In this document: positions 53,695 to 61,820 of the stretch, piece by piece
Layout of the letters: every line of letters starts with the position of its first letter
Position numbering within the stretch: the stretch's first letter is position 1
Origin: Amycolatopsis solani
GTDB taxonomy: Bacteria; Actinomycetota; Actinomycetes; Mycobacteriales; Pseudonocardiaceae
Assembly (NCBI RefSeq): GCF_033441515.1
Contig: NZ_JAWQJT010000001.1
Coordinates: 2,046,001-2,110,000, forward strand
Length of the DNA stretch: 64,000 nt
Direction of reading: 5' to 3'
Notes under the pieces: generated by a model
What the model was told of the DNA's origin: nothing
Databases searched by the model: none
What the model saw: the letters and a program-made list of their open reading frames with translations, nothing else
Program-made: the position numbers and the translations under genes

Positions 53695-54841
53695 CGTCCT
53701 CCGGCAGCACGATCAGGCAGTTGGCCTGCGTGAACGCGGCCAGCAGGTGCGACCCCGGCCCGCCGCGCGGCCCGACGACGCCGGTGACTTCGCGGTCGGA
53801 CGGGGTGAACACGCCCCGGCGGTACTGGCGGCGGCCGGCGGGCGAGCTCATCTCCTCGGTCAGCCGGGCCCGCACCCGCCGTCGCGAGACGTCGGTGTGG
53901 CCCATGGCCGTCAGCAGCGCCGGGCGCAGGAACGCCTCGAACGACACGAGCACGCTGACCGGGTTGCCCGGCAGCGTCACCACCGGCACGCCCTGCCAGC
54001 GCCCGCAGCCCTGCGGCCCGCCCGGCTGCATCGCGATCTTCGCGAACTCGACACCCTGGCCGGTCAGGGCGTCCTTCACCACTTCGTAGGCGCCCGCGCT
54101 GACGCCACCGGACGTGACCAGCAGGTCGGCGTCGGCCAGCTTCGGCTCGATGACCTTCCGGAACTCCTCGACGTCGTCGACGACGCTGCGGACGATGTCG
54201 ACCTCGCAGCCGATGGCGCGGATCGCCGCGGCGAGCATCACGCTGTTGGACTCGTAGATCTGGCCGTGGCGCAGCGGGGCGGGCGCGTCGACCAGCTCGG
54301 TGCCGGTCGAGGCGACCAGCACGCGCAGCGGCCGGTGCACGCGCAGCTCGGCCAGCCCGACCGCGGCCGCGAGACCCAGCTGGGAGTGGCCCAGCACGGT
54401 CCCGGCGGGCAGCGCGACCGTGCCGGCGACGACGTCCTCGCCGGTCCGCCGGATGTGCGCGCCTTCGCGGGCGGGCGCGGAGATCGTGACGGTCTGCGTG
54501 CCGCCGTCGGTGTCCTCGACCATCACCACCGCGTCGGCACCGGGCGGCAGCGGGGCGCCGGTCATGATCCGGTGCGCGGTCCCCGGTTCGAGGGGCCGGA
54601 CGTCGACCCGGCCGGCCGGGATGTCGTCGGCCACCGGCAGGGTGACCGGCGCCGTGGCGACGTCGGCGGCGCGGACCGCGTAGCCGTCCATCGCGGAGTT
54701 GTCGAAGGGCGGCAGGGAGACGCCGGCCCGCACGTCCCCGGCCAGCACGAGGCCGGCCGCGGCGGCGAGGGGCAGCGTGGCCGCGGGGGCGGTGCCGAGG
54801 AGCTCGGCGACGCGGTCGCGGTAGTCGTCGACGGAGATCAC
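53648..54841 (-). CDS. moeA: Molybdopterin molybdotransferase
   Basis: MoeA inserts molybdate into adenylated molybdopterin. The 397-residue protein has LPPFDNSAMDGYAVRAADV, RIMTGAPLPPGADAVVMVEDT, ASTGTELVD, TSGGVSAGAYEVVKDAL and LPGNPVSVLVSFEAFLRP, the full family set. The GTG at 54841 follows GGGGAGGATGG. No other molybdenum-cofactor gene is in the window; its place near psd matches mycobacterial order. Confidence 0.93.
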   Translation of the reverse strand: MISVDDYRDRVAELLGTAPAATLPLAAAAGLVLAGDVRAGVSLPPFDNSAMDGYAVRAADVATAPVTLPVADDIPAGRVDVRPLEPGTAHRIMTGAPLPPGADAVVMVEDTDGGTQTVTISAPAREGAHIRRTGEDVVAGTVALPAGTVLGHSQLGLAAAVGLAELRVHRPLRVLVASTGTELVDAPAPLRHGQIYESNSVMLAAAIRAIGCEVDIVRSVVDDVEEFRKVIEPKLADADLLVTSGGVSAGAYEVVKDALTGQGVEFAKIAMQPGGPQGCGRWQGVPVVTLPGNPVSVLVSFEAFLRPALLTAMGHTDVSRRRVRARLTEEMSSPAGRRQYRRGVFTPSDREVTGVVGPRGGPGSHLLAAFTQANCLIVLPEDVTSAAVGQEVDVLLL

Positions 54842-54914
54842 CGGACCATCCTCCCCGCCTTTCCGGGGCGTGCAAGACTCTGCCCCGTCACAGGCACGCC
54901 GATGGGGAGCAAGC

Positions 54915-55592
54915 ATGCAGGTTCAGGTCCGTCAACAGCCGTCGTTCGCCGTCGCCCGGTTGATGCTGGCGCCCGGTGAGCCGTGCCAGGTCGAGTCCGG
55001 CGCGATGATGGCCACCAGCTACGGCGTGCAGGTCCAGTCGCAGGCGCAGGGCGGGATCATGAAGGGGCTGGGCCGCGCGTTCCTCTCCGGCGAGTCCTTC
55101 TTCATCTCCACCTTCACCGCGCCGCAGAACGGCGGCTGGGTCGACGTCGCGGCCAACCTGCCCGGCGACATCCAGGTGATCACCCTCGACGGCCGCACCG
55201 GCTGGGCCGTCACCCGCGGCTGCTGGCTCGCGTCGTCGCACGGCGTGCAGACCGAAACCAAGTGGGGCGGGATGAAGAACCTGATGGGCGGCGAAGGCGG
55301 GTTCCTCACCCACGCCACCGGCCAGGGCCAGCTGCTCGTCTCCTGCTACGGCGCGGTCGAGACGATCACGCTGCAGCAGGGCGAGATGGTCACCATCGAC
55401 ACCGGGCACGTCGTCGCGTACGCCGACACCGTGCAGTACCAGATCCGCAAGGTCGCGCAGGGCATCATCCAGTCCATGAAGAGCGGCGAAGGCCTGGTGT
55501 TCGACTTCGTCGGCCCGGGCCAGATCATGACGCAGACGCGCAACCCGTCCGCGTTGGTGAACTGGATCATCTCCCACGTCCCGTCCCGCTGA
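54915..55592 (+). CDS. AIM24-family protein, first copy
   Basis: This 225-residue protein has the two-layer beta repeat of the AIM24/TIGR00266 family: GEPCQVESGAMMATSYGVQ, GESFFISTFTAP and GGFLTHATGQGQLLVSCYGA. Bacterial members are of unknown function. The ATG at 54915 starts directly before the conserved QVQVRQQPSFAVAR. Its stop overlaps the start of a second AIM24 gene (TGATG), so the two proteins are probably made together. Confidence 0.85.
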   Translation: MQVQVRQQPSFAVARLMLAPGEPCQVESGAMMATSYGVQVQSQAQGGIMKGLGRAFLSGESFFISTFTAPQNGGWVDVAANLPGDIQVITLDGRTGWAVTRGCWLASSHGVQTETKWGGMKNLMGGEGGFLTHATGQGQLLVSCYGAVETITLQQGEMVTIDTGHVVAYADTVQYQIRKVAQGIIQSMKSGEGLVFDFVGPGQIMTQTRNPSALVNWIISHVPSR

Positions 55593-56215
55593 TGCGCGTC
55601 CAGACCCGGCACACGCCCGGCTTCGGCGTCGCCCGCGTCCTGCTGGACCCGGGCGAGGCCGTGCAGGCGGCACCCGAGACGTTGCTCGCCAGCCGGTTCG
55701 GGGTCACCGAGACCCCGGCCGGGCGCGGTGGCGTCCGCGCGAGCAAGGCGACGACGGTGGTCTACACCGCGCCGTCCGACGGCGGCTGGATCGACTTCGC
55801 GCCGCTGCGCCCGGGCGACGTCTACCCGCTGGAAGTCGCCGGCGGCACGGGCTGGTCGGTGCACCGCGACGCGGTGCTGGTGCGGCCTTCTACGGTGCGG
55901 CACGACCCGAACTGGACGCCGTTGCAGCAGCTCTTCGGCGCCGACTCGGGGTTCCTCGAGCACTACAGCGGAACCGGCCCGCTCGTGCTGGCCGCGCCGG
56001 GCCCGGTGGACGCGTTCGAGCTCGGCAAGGGCGAGCTGGTCACGGTCCGGCCGGACTACCTGCTGGCCTACCCGGACTCCGTCCAGTGCCGGTTGCGGGC
56101 GCTCGACCCGGGTGGCTCGCAGTCGCTGCGCACCGGCGAGGGGCTCGCCGTCGACTTCGCGGGACCGGGGACCGTGCTCGTGCACGCGCGGAACAGACGC
56201 CTTTCGGGCACGTGA
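55592..56215 (+). CDS. AIM24-family protein, diverged second copy
   Basis: This 207-residue paralogue of the preceding protein keeps the layout (QTRHTPGFGVARVLLDPGE, GGWIDFAPLRPGDVYPLEV, SGFLEHYSGTGPLVLAAPG) but lacks the Met/Gly-rich central part GGIMKGLGRAFLSGES. It may be a subunit partner of the first copy. The ATG at 55592 overlaps that gene's stop. No ligand or partner is evident. Confidence 0.8.
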   Translation: MRVQTRHTPGFGVARVLLDPGEAVQAAPETLLASRFGVTETPAGRGGVRASKATTVVYTAPSDGGWIDFAPLRPGDVYPLEVAGGTGWSVHRDAVLVRPSTVRHDPNWTPLQQLFGADSGFLEHYSGTGPLVLAAPGPVDAFELGKGELVTVRPDYLLAYPDSVQCRLRALDPGGSQSLRTGEGLAVDFAGPGTVLVHARNRRLSGT

Positions 56216-56276
56216 TCTTCGGACGAATTGCCCATTGCCGCGGACAATAATTCCGGTAGCGTGATTGGCACTTCCG

Positions 56277-56302
56277 CCGCTGGCCTCCGCTCGGGCCAGC
56301 GG
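56277..56302 (+). promoter_or_regulatory. Hairpin in the cold-shock gene leader
   Basis: CCGCTGGCC (56277-56285) and GGCCAGCGG (56294-56302) form a 9-bp stem with an 8-base loop, 25 bases upstream of the cold-shock GTG start. Cold-shock mRNAs often carry structured leaders, so it may set temperature-dependent translation; terminating the upstream AIM24 genes is an alternative. Confidence 0.45.
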
Positions 56303-56327
56303 ATCCTTTGTGCTGAGGGAGGGCGCC

Positions 56328-56534
56328 GTGGCTGTCGGCACCGTCAAATGGTTCAACTCGGAAAAGGGCTACGGGTTCATCGAATCCACGGAGGGTCCGG
56401 ACGTCTTCGTGCACTATTCGGCCATCCAGTCCGAAGGATTCCGCACTCTGGACGAAGGCGACCGCGTCGAGTTCGAGGTGCAGTCCGGCCGCGATGGTCG
56501 TAGCCAGGCAGCCGACGTGCGCAAGGTTTCGTAA
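56328..56534 (+). CDS. Cold-shock domain protein
   Basis: A 68-residue single CSD protein with RNP1 KGYGFI and RNP2 VFVHYSAI, starting [20 protein letters not shown]. It binds single-stranded nucleic acid and acts as an RNA chaperone. The GTG at 56328 follows GAGGGAGG. It is a stand-alone gene with a hairpin leader. The Gly/Asp-rich end [16 protein letters not shown] is typical of actinobacterial members. Confidence 0.92.
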   Translation: MAVGTVKWFNSEKGYGFIESTEGPDVFVHYSAIQSEGFRTLDEGDRVEFEVQSGRDGRSQAADVRKVS

Positions 56535-56599
56535 CCCCCGCGCTCACCCGATTGGCGAACCCCCGGCAGGCCGCGAACCTGGGACGTTAGGCTGCGGGC

Positions 56600-58093
56600 G
56601 TGACAGGCGATGTGTCGGGGGACCTCACCGGTCGCCGGCTGGGCAACTACCGCATCGACGGTGTGCTCGGCAAGGGCGGCATGAGCGTCACCTACAAGGC
56701 CACGGACGTGCGTCTCGGCCGCAAGGTGGCGCTGAAGGTCATCGGTGACCACCTCGGGGCCGACGCCGAGTTCCGCGAGCGGTTCGTCGACGAGGCGCGC
56801 AACACGTCCGCGATCGACCACGCCAATGTCGTGCCGCTGTACGACTTCGGCGAGCTCGACGGCATGTTGTACATCGCCATGCGCATGGTCGACGGCGGTG
56901 ACCTCGCCGGCCTGATCGCCGGCGGCCCGATCGCGCCCGCGCGCGCCTTGACGATGCTCGACCAGGTCGCCGACGCCCTCGACACCCTGCACAACCGTGG
57001 TCTGGTCCACCTGGACGTCAAGCCGGCGAACGTGCTCGTGACGAAGAAGGAGACGTCGCGCGAGCACGTGTACGTCGCCGACTTCGGGCTGACGCGCCGC
57101 GGCGCGACCGGCCACCGGACGCGCGGCGGCGACTTCCTCGGCTCGCCGACGTACGCGGCGCCGGAGCACCTGCGCGGCGAGCCGCTGGACGGGCGCACCG
57201 ACCAGTACGCGCTGACGTGCGTCCTCTACGCGTGCCTGACCGGCAGCCCGCCGTTCAAGGGCGATGTGCCGACGGTGATCAAGGGTCACCTCAACGGCGA
57301 ACCGCCCGCGATCTCCCGCGCCGTCGCGCTGCCGCCGTCGATCGACGAGGTCGTCCGCAAGGGCATGGCGAAGAACCCGGCCGACCGCTACCCGAGCTGC
57401 GTCGAGATGGTCGCGGCCGCGCGCCGCGCGCTCGGCCAGCTGGCGACGTCCGACACCCCGCCGGGCCCGCCCGGGTCCAATTCGGGGGGAATTCCCGCGC
57501 CGCACCGTCCTGGTCAGGTACAACAGGGGCCGCACCAGAACAGCGCACCGCAGGGAGAGGGGGCCCCCGTGCACCCGTACGGAGGACAGCAGCAGCCCGG
57601 TTACGGGCAGGGGCCGGGCGGTCCTCAGGGGCCGGGCGGTCCGCAGCAGGGGCCGGGTCCCCAGGGCATGCCGCCACAGGGCCCGCCGCCCGGGTACGGC
57701 TACCCGCAGCAGCCGGGCATGCCGCCGCAGGGCCCGCCCCCGGGGTACGGCTACCCGCAGCAGCCGGGGATGCCCCCGCAGGGCCCGCCGCCCGGCTACG
57801 GCCAGGACCCGATGCGCCTGCGCCCCCCGATGCCCGCCGGCGGCGCGGGCGCGTTCCACCAGCCGAAGAGCGGCGGTGGCGCGAAGTGGATCTTCATCGT
57901 CCTCGGCCTGGTGGTCGTGGCGGGCCTCGTCGTGGGCGCGATCTTCCTGTTCGGCGGCGACGACAACGGTGGCGGCGGTGGCTCGACGACGGCCCCGAAC
58001 ATCCCGGTCGGCCCGGGCGGCGACTCGCAGAGCAACCCGACGTCGTCGCTGAACGCCCCGCCGACGTCGATCAGCATCAAGCCGAGCAACTGA
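56600..58093 (+). CDS. Membrane Ser/Thr protein kinase with non-RD catalytic loop
   Basis: The kinase has 497 residues. The kinase domain (about 15-280) has the Gly loop [13 protein letters not shown]46, E65, DFG at 161-163 and APE at 187-189. The catalytic loop is HLDVKPAN (137-144): Leu replaces the Arg of the usual HRD, so activation may not need activation-loop phosphorylation. A Pro/Gly/Gln-rich linker with 17-residue repeats leads to one helix (about 430-452) and a short outside tail without PASTA domains. GTG at 56600 is the start. It lies directly upstream of groEL. Confidence 0.88.
   Translation: MTGDVSGDLTGRRLGNYRIDGVLGKGGMSVTYKATDVRLGRKVALKVIGDHLGADAEFRERFVDEARNTSAIDHANVVPLYDFGELDGMLYIAMRMVDGGDLAGLIAGGPIAPARALTMLDQVADALDTLHNRGLVHLDVKPANVLVTKKETSREHVYVADFGLTRRGATGHRTRGGDFLGSPTYAAPEHLRGEPLDGRTDQYALTCVLYACLTGSPPFKGDVPTVIKGHLNGEPPAISRAVALPPSIDEVVRKGMAKNPADRYPSCVEMVAAARRALGQLATSDTPPGPPGSNSGGIPAPHRPGQVQQGPHQNSAPQGEGAPVHPYGGQQQPGYGQGPGGPQGPGGPQQGPGPQGMPPQGPPPGYGYPQQPGMPPQGPPPGYGYPQQPGMPPQGPPPGYGQDPMRLRPPMPAGGAGAFHQPKSGGGAKWIFIVLGLVVVAGLVVGAIFLFGGDDNGGGGGSTTAPNIPVGPGGDSQSNPTSSLNAPPTSISIKPSN
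57668..57804 (+). repeat. Tandem 51-bp coding repeat in the kinase linker
   Basis: The unit encodes [17 protein letters not shown]. It occurs at 57668-57718 and 57719-57769, and a shortened third copy starts at 57770. The copies are near identical in DNA, suggesting recent slippage or unequal exchange. The linker connects the kinase domain to its membrane helix. Confidence 0.85.
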
Positions 58094-58116
58094 TCGTGCG
58101 GCGCTGAGCAGGTCTT

Positions 58117-58143
58117 CTTGCACTCTCCCCCTGAGAGTGCTAA
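58117..58143 (+). promoter_or_regulatory. groEL: CIRCE element 1 (HrcA operator)
   Basis: CTTGCACTC-N9-GAGTGCTAA matches the CIRCE consensus TTAGCACTC-N9-GAGTGCTAA, with two differences in the left arm. It is 195 bases upstream of the groEL ATG. HrcA is known to bind CIRCE and repress groEL until heat stress. Confidence 0.88.
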
Positions 58144-58151
58144 ACACGGTC

Positions 58152-58178
58152 TTGGCACTCGACGCCGTCGAGTGCCAA
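58152..58178 (+). promoter_or_regulatory. groEL: CIRCE element 2 (HrcA operator)
   Basis: TTGGCACTC-N9-GAGTGCCAA is a perfectly symmetrical CIRCE variant, 8 bases after the first. Two adjacent elements allow tight or graded HrcA repression of groEL. Confidence 0.9.
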
Positions 58179-58283
58179 AGGTCGGGACGGTGAGGCTGAC
58201 CCCCACCCGGGTCCAGTCGTCCGTCGCGGGCACCGAGCCTGGCCGAGGAAAGAGTCCTGCTGCCGCCGCTGCTTGGCTGTTGA

Positions 58284-59966
<1,683 letters not shown>

Positions 59967-59983
59967 TCCACGCGCTTCACCGG

Positions 59984-60021
59984 GAAAGCCCGGTCCGCTT
60001 CGGCGGGCCGGGCTTTCTCTT
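59984..60021 (+). terminator. Intrinsic terminator of groEL
   Basis: GAAAGCCCGG (59984-59993) pairs with CCGGGCTTTC (60008-60017) over a GC-rich loop, followed by TCTTT. It lies 18 bases after the groEL stop and before the convergent membrane-protein gene. Confidence 0.88.
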
Positions 60022-60033
60022 TGTGAACACAGC

Positions 60034-60357
60034 TTATGGCTTCGTGAAGAACCAGATGGCGTAGGCGCCGAGGATCACGATGCCGAGCGCGAGCACCCCG
60101 AGGCCCCCGAGCCAGGCGGTGCTCGCTTCTTCCGCTTCCAGCGCGACGACGATCGCGCCGATCCCGGTGAGCAGGATCCAGATCGCCAGCCCGGCGGCGG
60201 TGTAGAGCACGGTCTTGGTGACCGTCGTGCTGCCGGTGTCGTTGAACGCGAGCGCGAAGAAGGCCGAGAACGCGGTCAGTCCGAGCCCGGCGATCAGGTA
60301 CAGCCCGCCGAGGATCCCGACGACGACCTTGGCGGCCGTCCTGCTCCCTTGATCCAC
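60034..60357 (-). CDS. Small three-to-four-helix membrane protein
   Basis: This is a 107-residue hydrophobic protein with helices at about 10-38, 48-70 and 82-104 and the end AIWFFTKP. No motif or family is recognised. The GTG at 60357 begins MDQGSRTAAKVVVGILGG. It converges with groEL. Its hydrophobic pattern and Gly content argue that it is real. Function is unknown. Confidence 0.6.
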   Translation of the reverse strand: MDQGSRTAAKVVVGILGGLYLIAGLGLTAFSAFFALAFNDTGSTTVTKTVLYTAAGLAIWILLTGIGAIVVALEAEEASTAWLGGLGVLALGIVILGAYAIWFFTKP

Positions 60358-60444
60358 GAGAGCGGACCCTAACCCCTCGAACAGGATCCGCGCCGTGCTT
60401 TTGCGCCGCCCGGCCTACGGTGCTCGGCCGAACGGCACACCCCC

Positions 60445-60481
60445 GGCGGGCACCGGCTCCCCCTGCGAACCGGCGCCCGCC
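60445..60481 (-). terminator. Hairpin after the PspC-domain gene
   Basis: GGCGGGCACCGG (60445-60456) and CCGGCGCCCGCC (60470-60481) pair at 11 of 12 positions (the odd one can be G-U in RNA). It starts six bases after the PspC-gene stop on the minus strand. Confidence 0.6.
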
Positions 60482-60486
60482 CCGCG

Positions 60487-60699
60487 TCAGGAATCCTCTT
60501 CCGGAGTCAGGATGGCGGCCGCGACGTAGATCGGGATCGCGATGCCGACCGACAGGAACACGGCGGCGACCAGGCCGATGCGCAGCACGTTGGCGTCGAT
60601 GCCGAGGTAGGTGGACCAGCCACCGCAGACGCCGGTGAGCATCTTGTCGGAGCGGCTGCGGCGGAGCTTCTTGGTGGGGGCGTACACGCTGTTCGTCAT
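60487..60699 (-). CDS. PspC-domain membrane protein
   Basis: This 70-residue protein has the PspC pattern KMLTGVCGGWSTYLGIDANVLRIGLVAAVF followed by a second hydrophobic stretch (IPIYVAAAILTP). PspC proteins help sense envelope stress, often with a kinase or PspA; neither is adjacent here. The ATG at 60699 is the only start. It is probably transcribed alone. Confidence 0.87.
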   Translation of the reverse strand: MTNSVYAPTKKLRRSRSDKMLTGVCGGWSTYLGIDANVLRIGLVAAVFLSVGIAIPIYVAAAILTPEEDS

Positions 60700-60776
60700 G
60701 GCTCAATACTGGCTCGCGGGGCACCCTGACCACATCCGGAACGGCCCCGACCCCGACCCTGAACTTCGGCCTCGGG

Positions 60777-60822
60777 GTCGTGAGTGTTAAGTCGGGTTCT
60801 AACCCGACTTAACACTCACGAC
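60777..60822. terminator. Second copy of the 22-bp hairpin, overlapping the menC stop codon
   Basis: Arms 60777-60798 and 60801-60822 are fully complementary around CT. The left arm begins GTCGTGAGTGTTAAGTCGGG, differing from the copy at 44011-44056 by one base (A for T); the right arm carries the matching change. The menC stop codon (60816-60818) lies in the arm, so the hairpin ends this gene. Confidence 0.8.
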
Positions 60823-61745
60823 AACTCGCGCACCCTCGCCAGGCGGGCTTCCCACGCGGCTCGCGCCCCTTCCGGTGCCCGGTACCCGCCGGTGGGCTCC
60901 GGCGCCTGGCGCAGGACCGGCAGGTAACCGTCCACAGGGGACAGTGAGTCGGCGCAGACGTCCCCTTCCAGCAACGAGATCGTGCCCAGTCCACAAGCGA
61001 ATTCGAGTTCCGGGAGCGCGCCCGCCAGCGCCAGCCCGGCCGCGAGGCCGACGCTCGTCTCCACCGCCGAGGACACCACACACGGCAGGCCGCACGCCTC
61101 CGCGACCTCCAGCGCCCGGCGCACGCCCCCGAGCGGCGCCACCTTCAGCACCGCGATGTCCGCCGCCCCGGCGACCGCCACCTTCAGCGGGTCCTCCGCG
61201 CGGCGGATCGACTCGTCGGCGGCGATCCGGACGCCCACCCGGCGGCGCACCGCGGCCAGGTCGTCGATCGTCGGGCACGGCTGTTCCGCGTACTCCAGCC
61301 CGCCCGCGGCCTTGTCGAGGTCGGTGATCGCGCGGACCGCCGTGTCGACGTCCCAGGCCGTGTTGGCGTCGACGCGGATCGCGCCGTCCGGGCCGAGCGC
61401 GTCGCGGACCGCCTCGACCCGCGCGCAATCGTCCGCCAGGGAGACGCGCGGGTCCGCGACCTTCACCTTGGCCGTGCGGCAGCCGGACGCGCGCACGAGT
61501 TCGTAGGCCTGCTCGGGCCCGACCACCGGGACGGTCGTGTTCACCTCGACCCGGTCGCGGACCGGCGCCGGCCAGCCGGTTTCACTCGCCTCCAGCGCCG
61601 CCCGCAGCCACGGCGCGCTCTCGGCATCCGAGTAGTCGGCGAACGGGCAGAACTCGCCCCAGCCGGCCGGGCCGCGCAGCAGGACGCCTTCCCGGACGGT
61701 GATGCCGCGGAACCGGGTGCGCAGGGGAATCGCGTAGACCTTCAT
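60816..61745 (-). CDS. menC: o-Succinylbenzoate synthase
   Basis: MenC dehydrates SHCHC to o-succinylbenzoate in menaquinone synthesis. The 309-residue enolase-superfamily protein has the catalytic KVKVAD lysines, metal ligands D in RVDANTAW, E in LEYAEQP and D in IAADES, and the second lysine in AVLKVAPLGG. The ATG at 61745 is clear. The last codons are inside a hairpin. No other men gene is in the window, but the position near the groEL region occurs in relatives. Confidence 0.9.
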   Translation of the reverse strand: MKVYAIPLRTRFRGITVREGVLLRGPAGWGEFCPFADYSDAESAPWLRAALEASETGWPAPVRDRVEVNTTVPVVGPEQAYELVRASGCRTAKVKVADPRVSLADDCARVEAVRDALGPDGAIRVDANTAWDVDTAVRAITDLDKAAGGLEYAEQPCPTIDDLAAVRRRVGVRIAADESIRRAEDPLKVAVAGAADIAVLKVAPLGGVRRALEVAEACGLPCVVSSAVETSVGLAAGLALAGALPELEFACGLGTISLLEGDVCADSLSPVDGYLPVLRQAPEPTGGYRAPEGARAAWEARLARVRELS

Positions 61746-61820
61746 CGACGCCGATCATGCCACCGTCCCAGGATCGGCGAACGGATGCAGAACCGCGCAT
61801 TCGGAGGAGAGAATGACCCC

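Noticed and set aside
57668..57804. Regular repeats that might suggest a CRISPR array
   Set aside because: They are contiguous 51-bp units without spacers, read in frame as the kinase Pro/Gly/Gln-rich linker.
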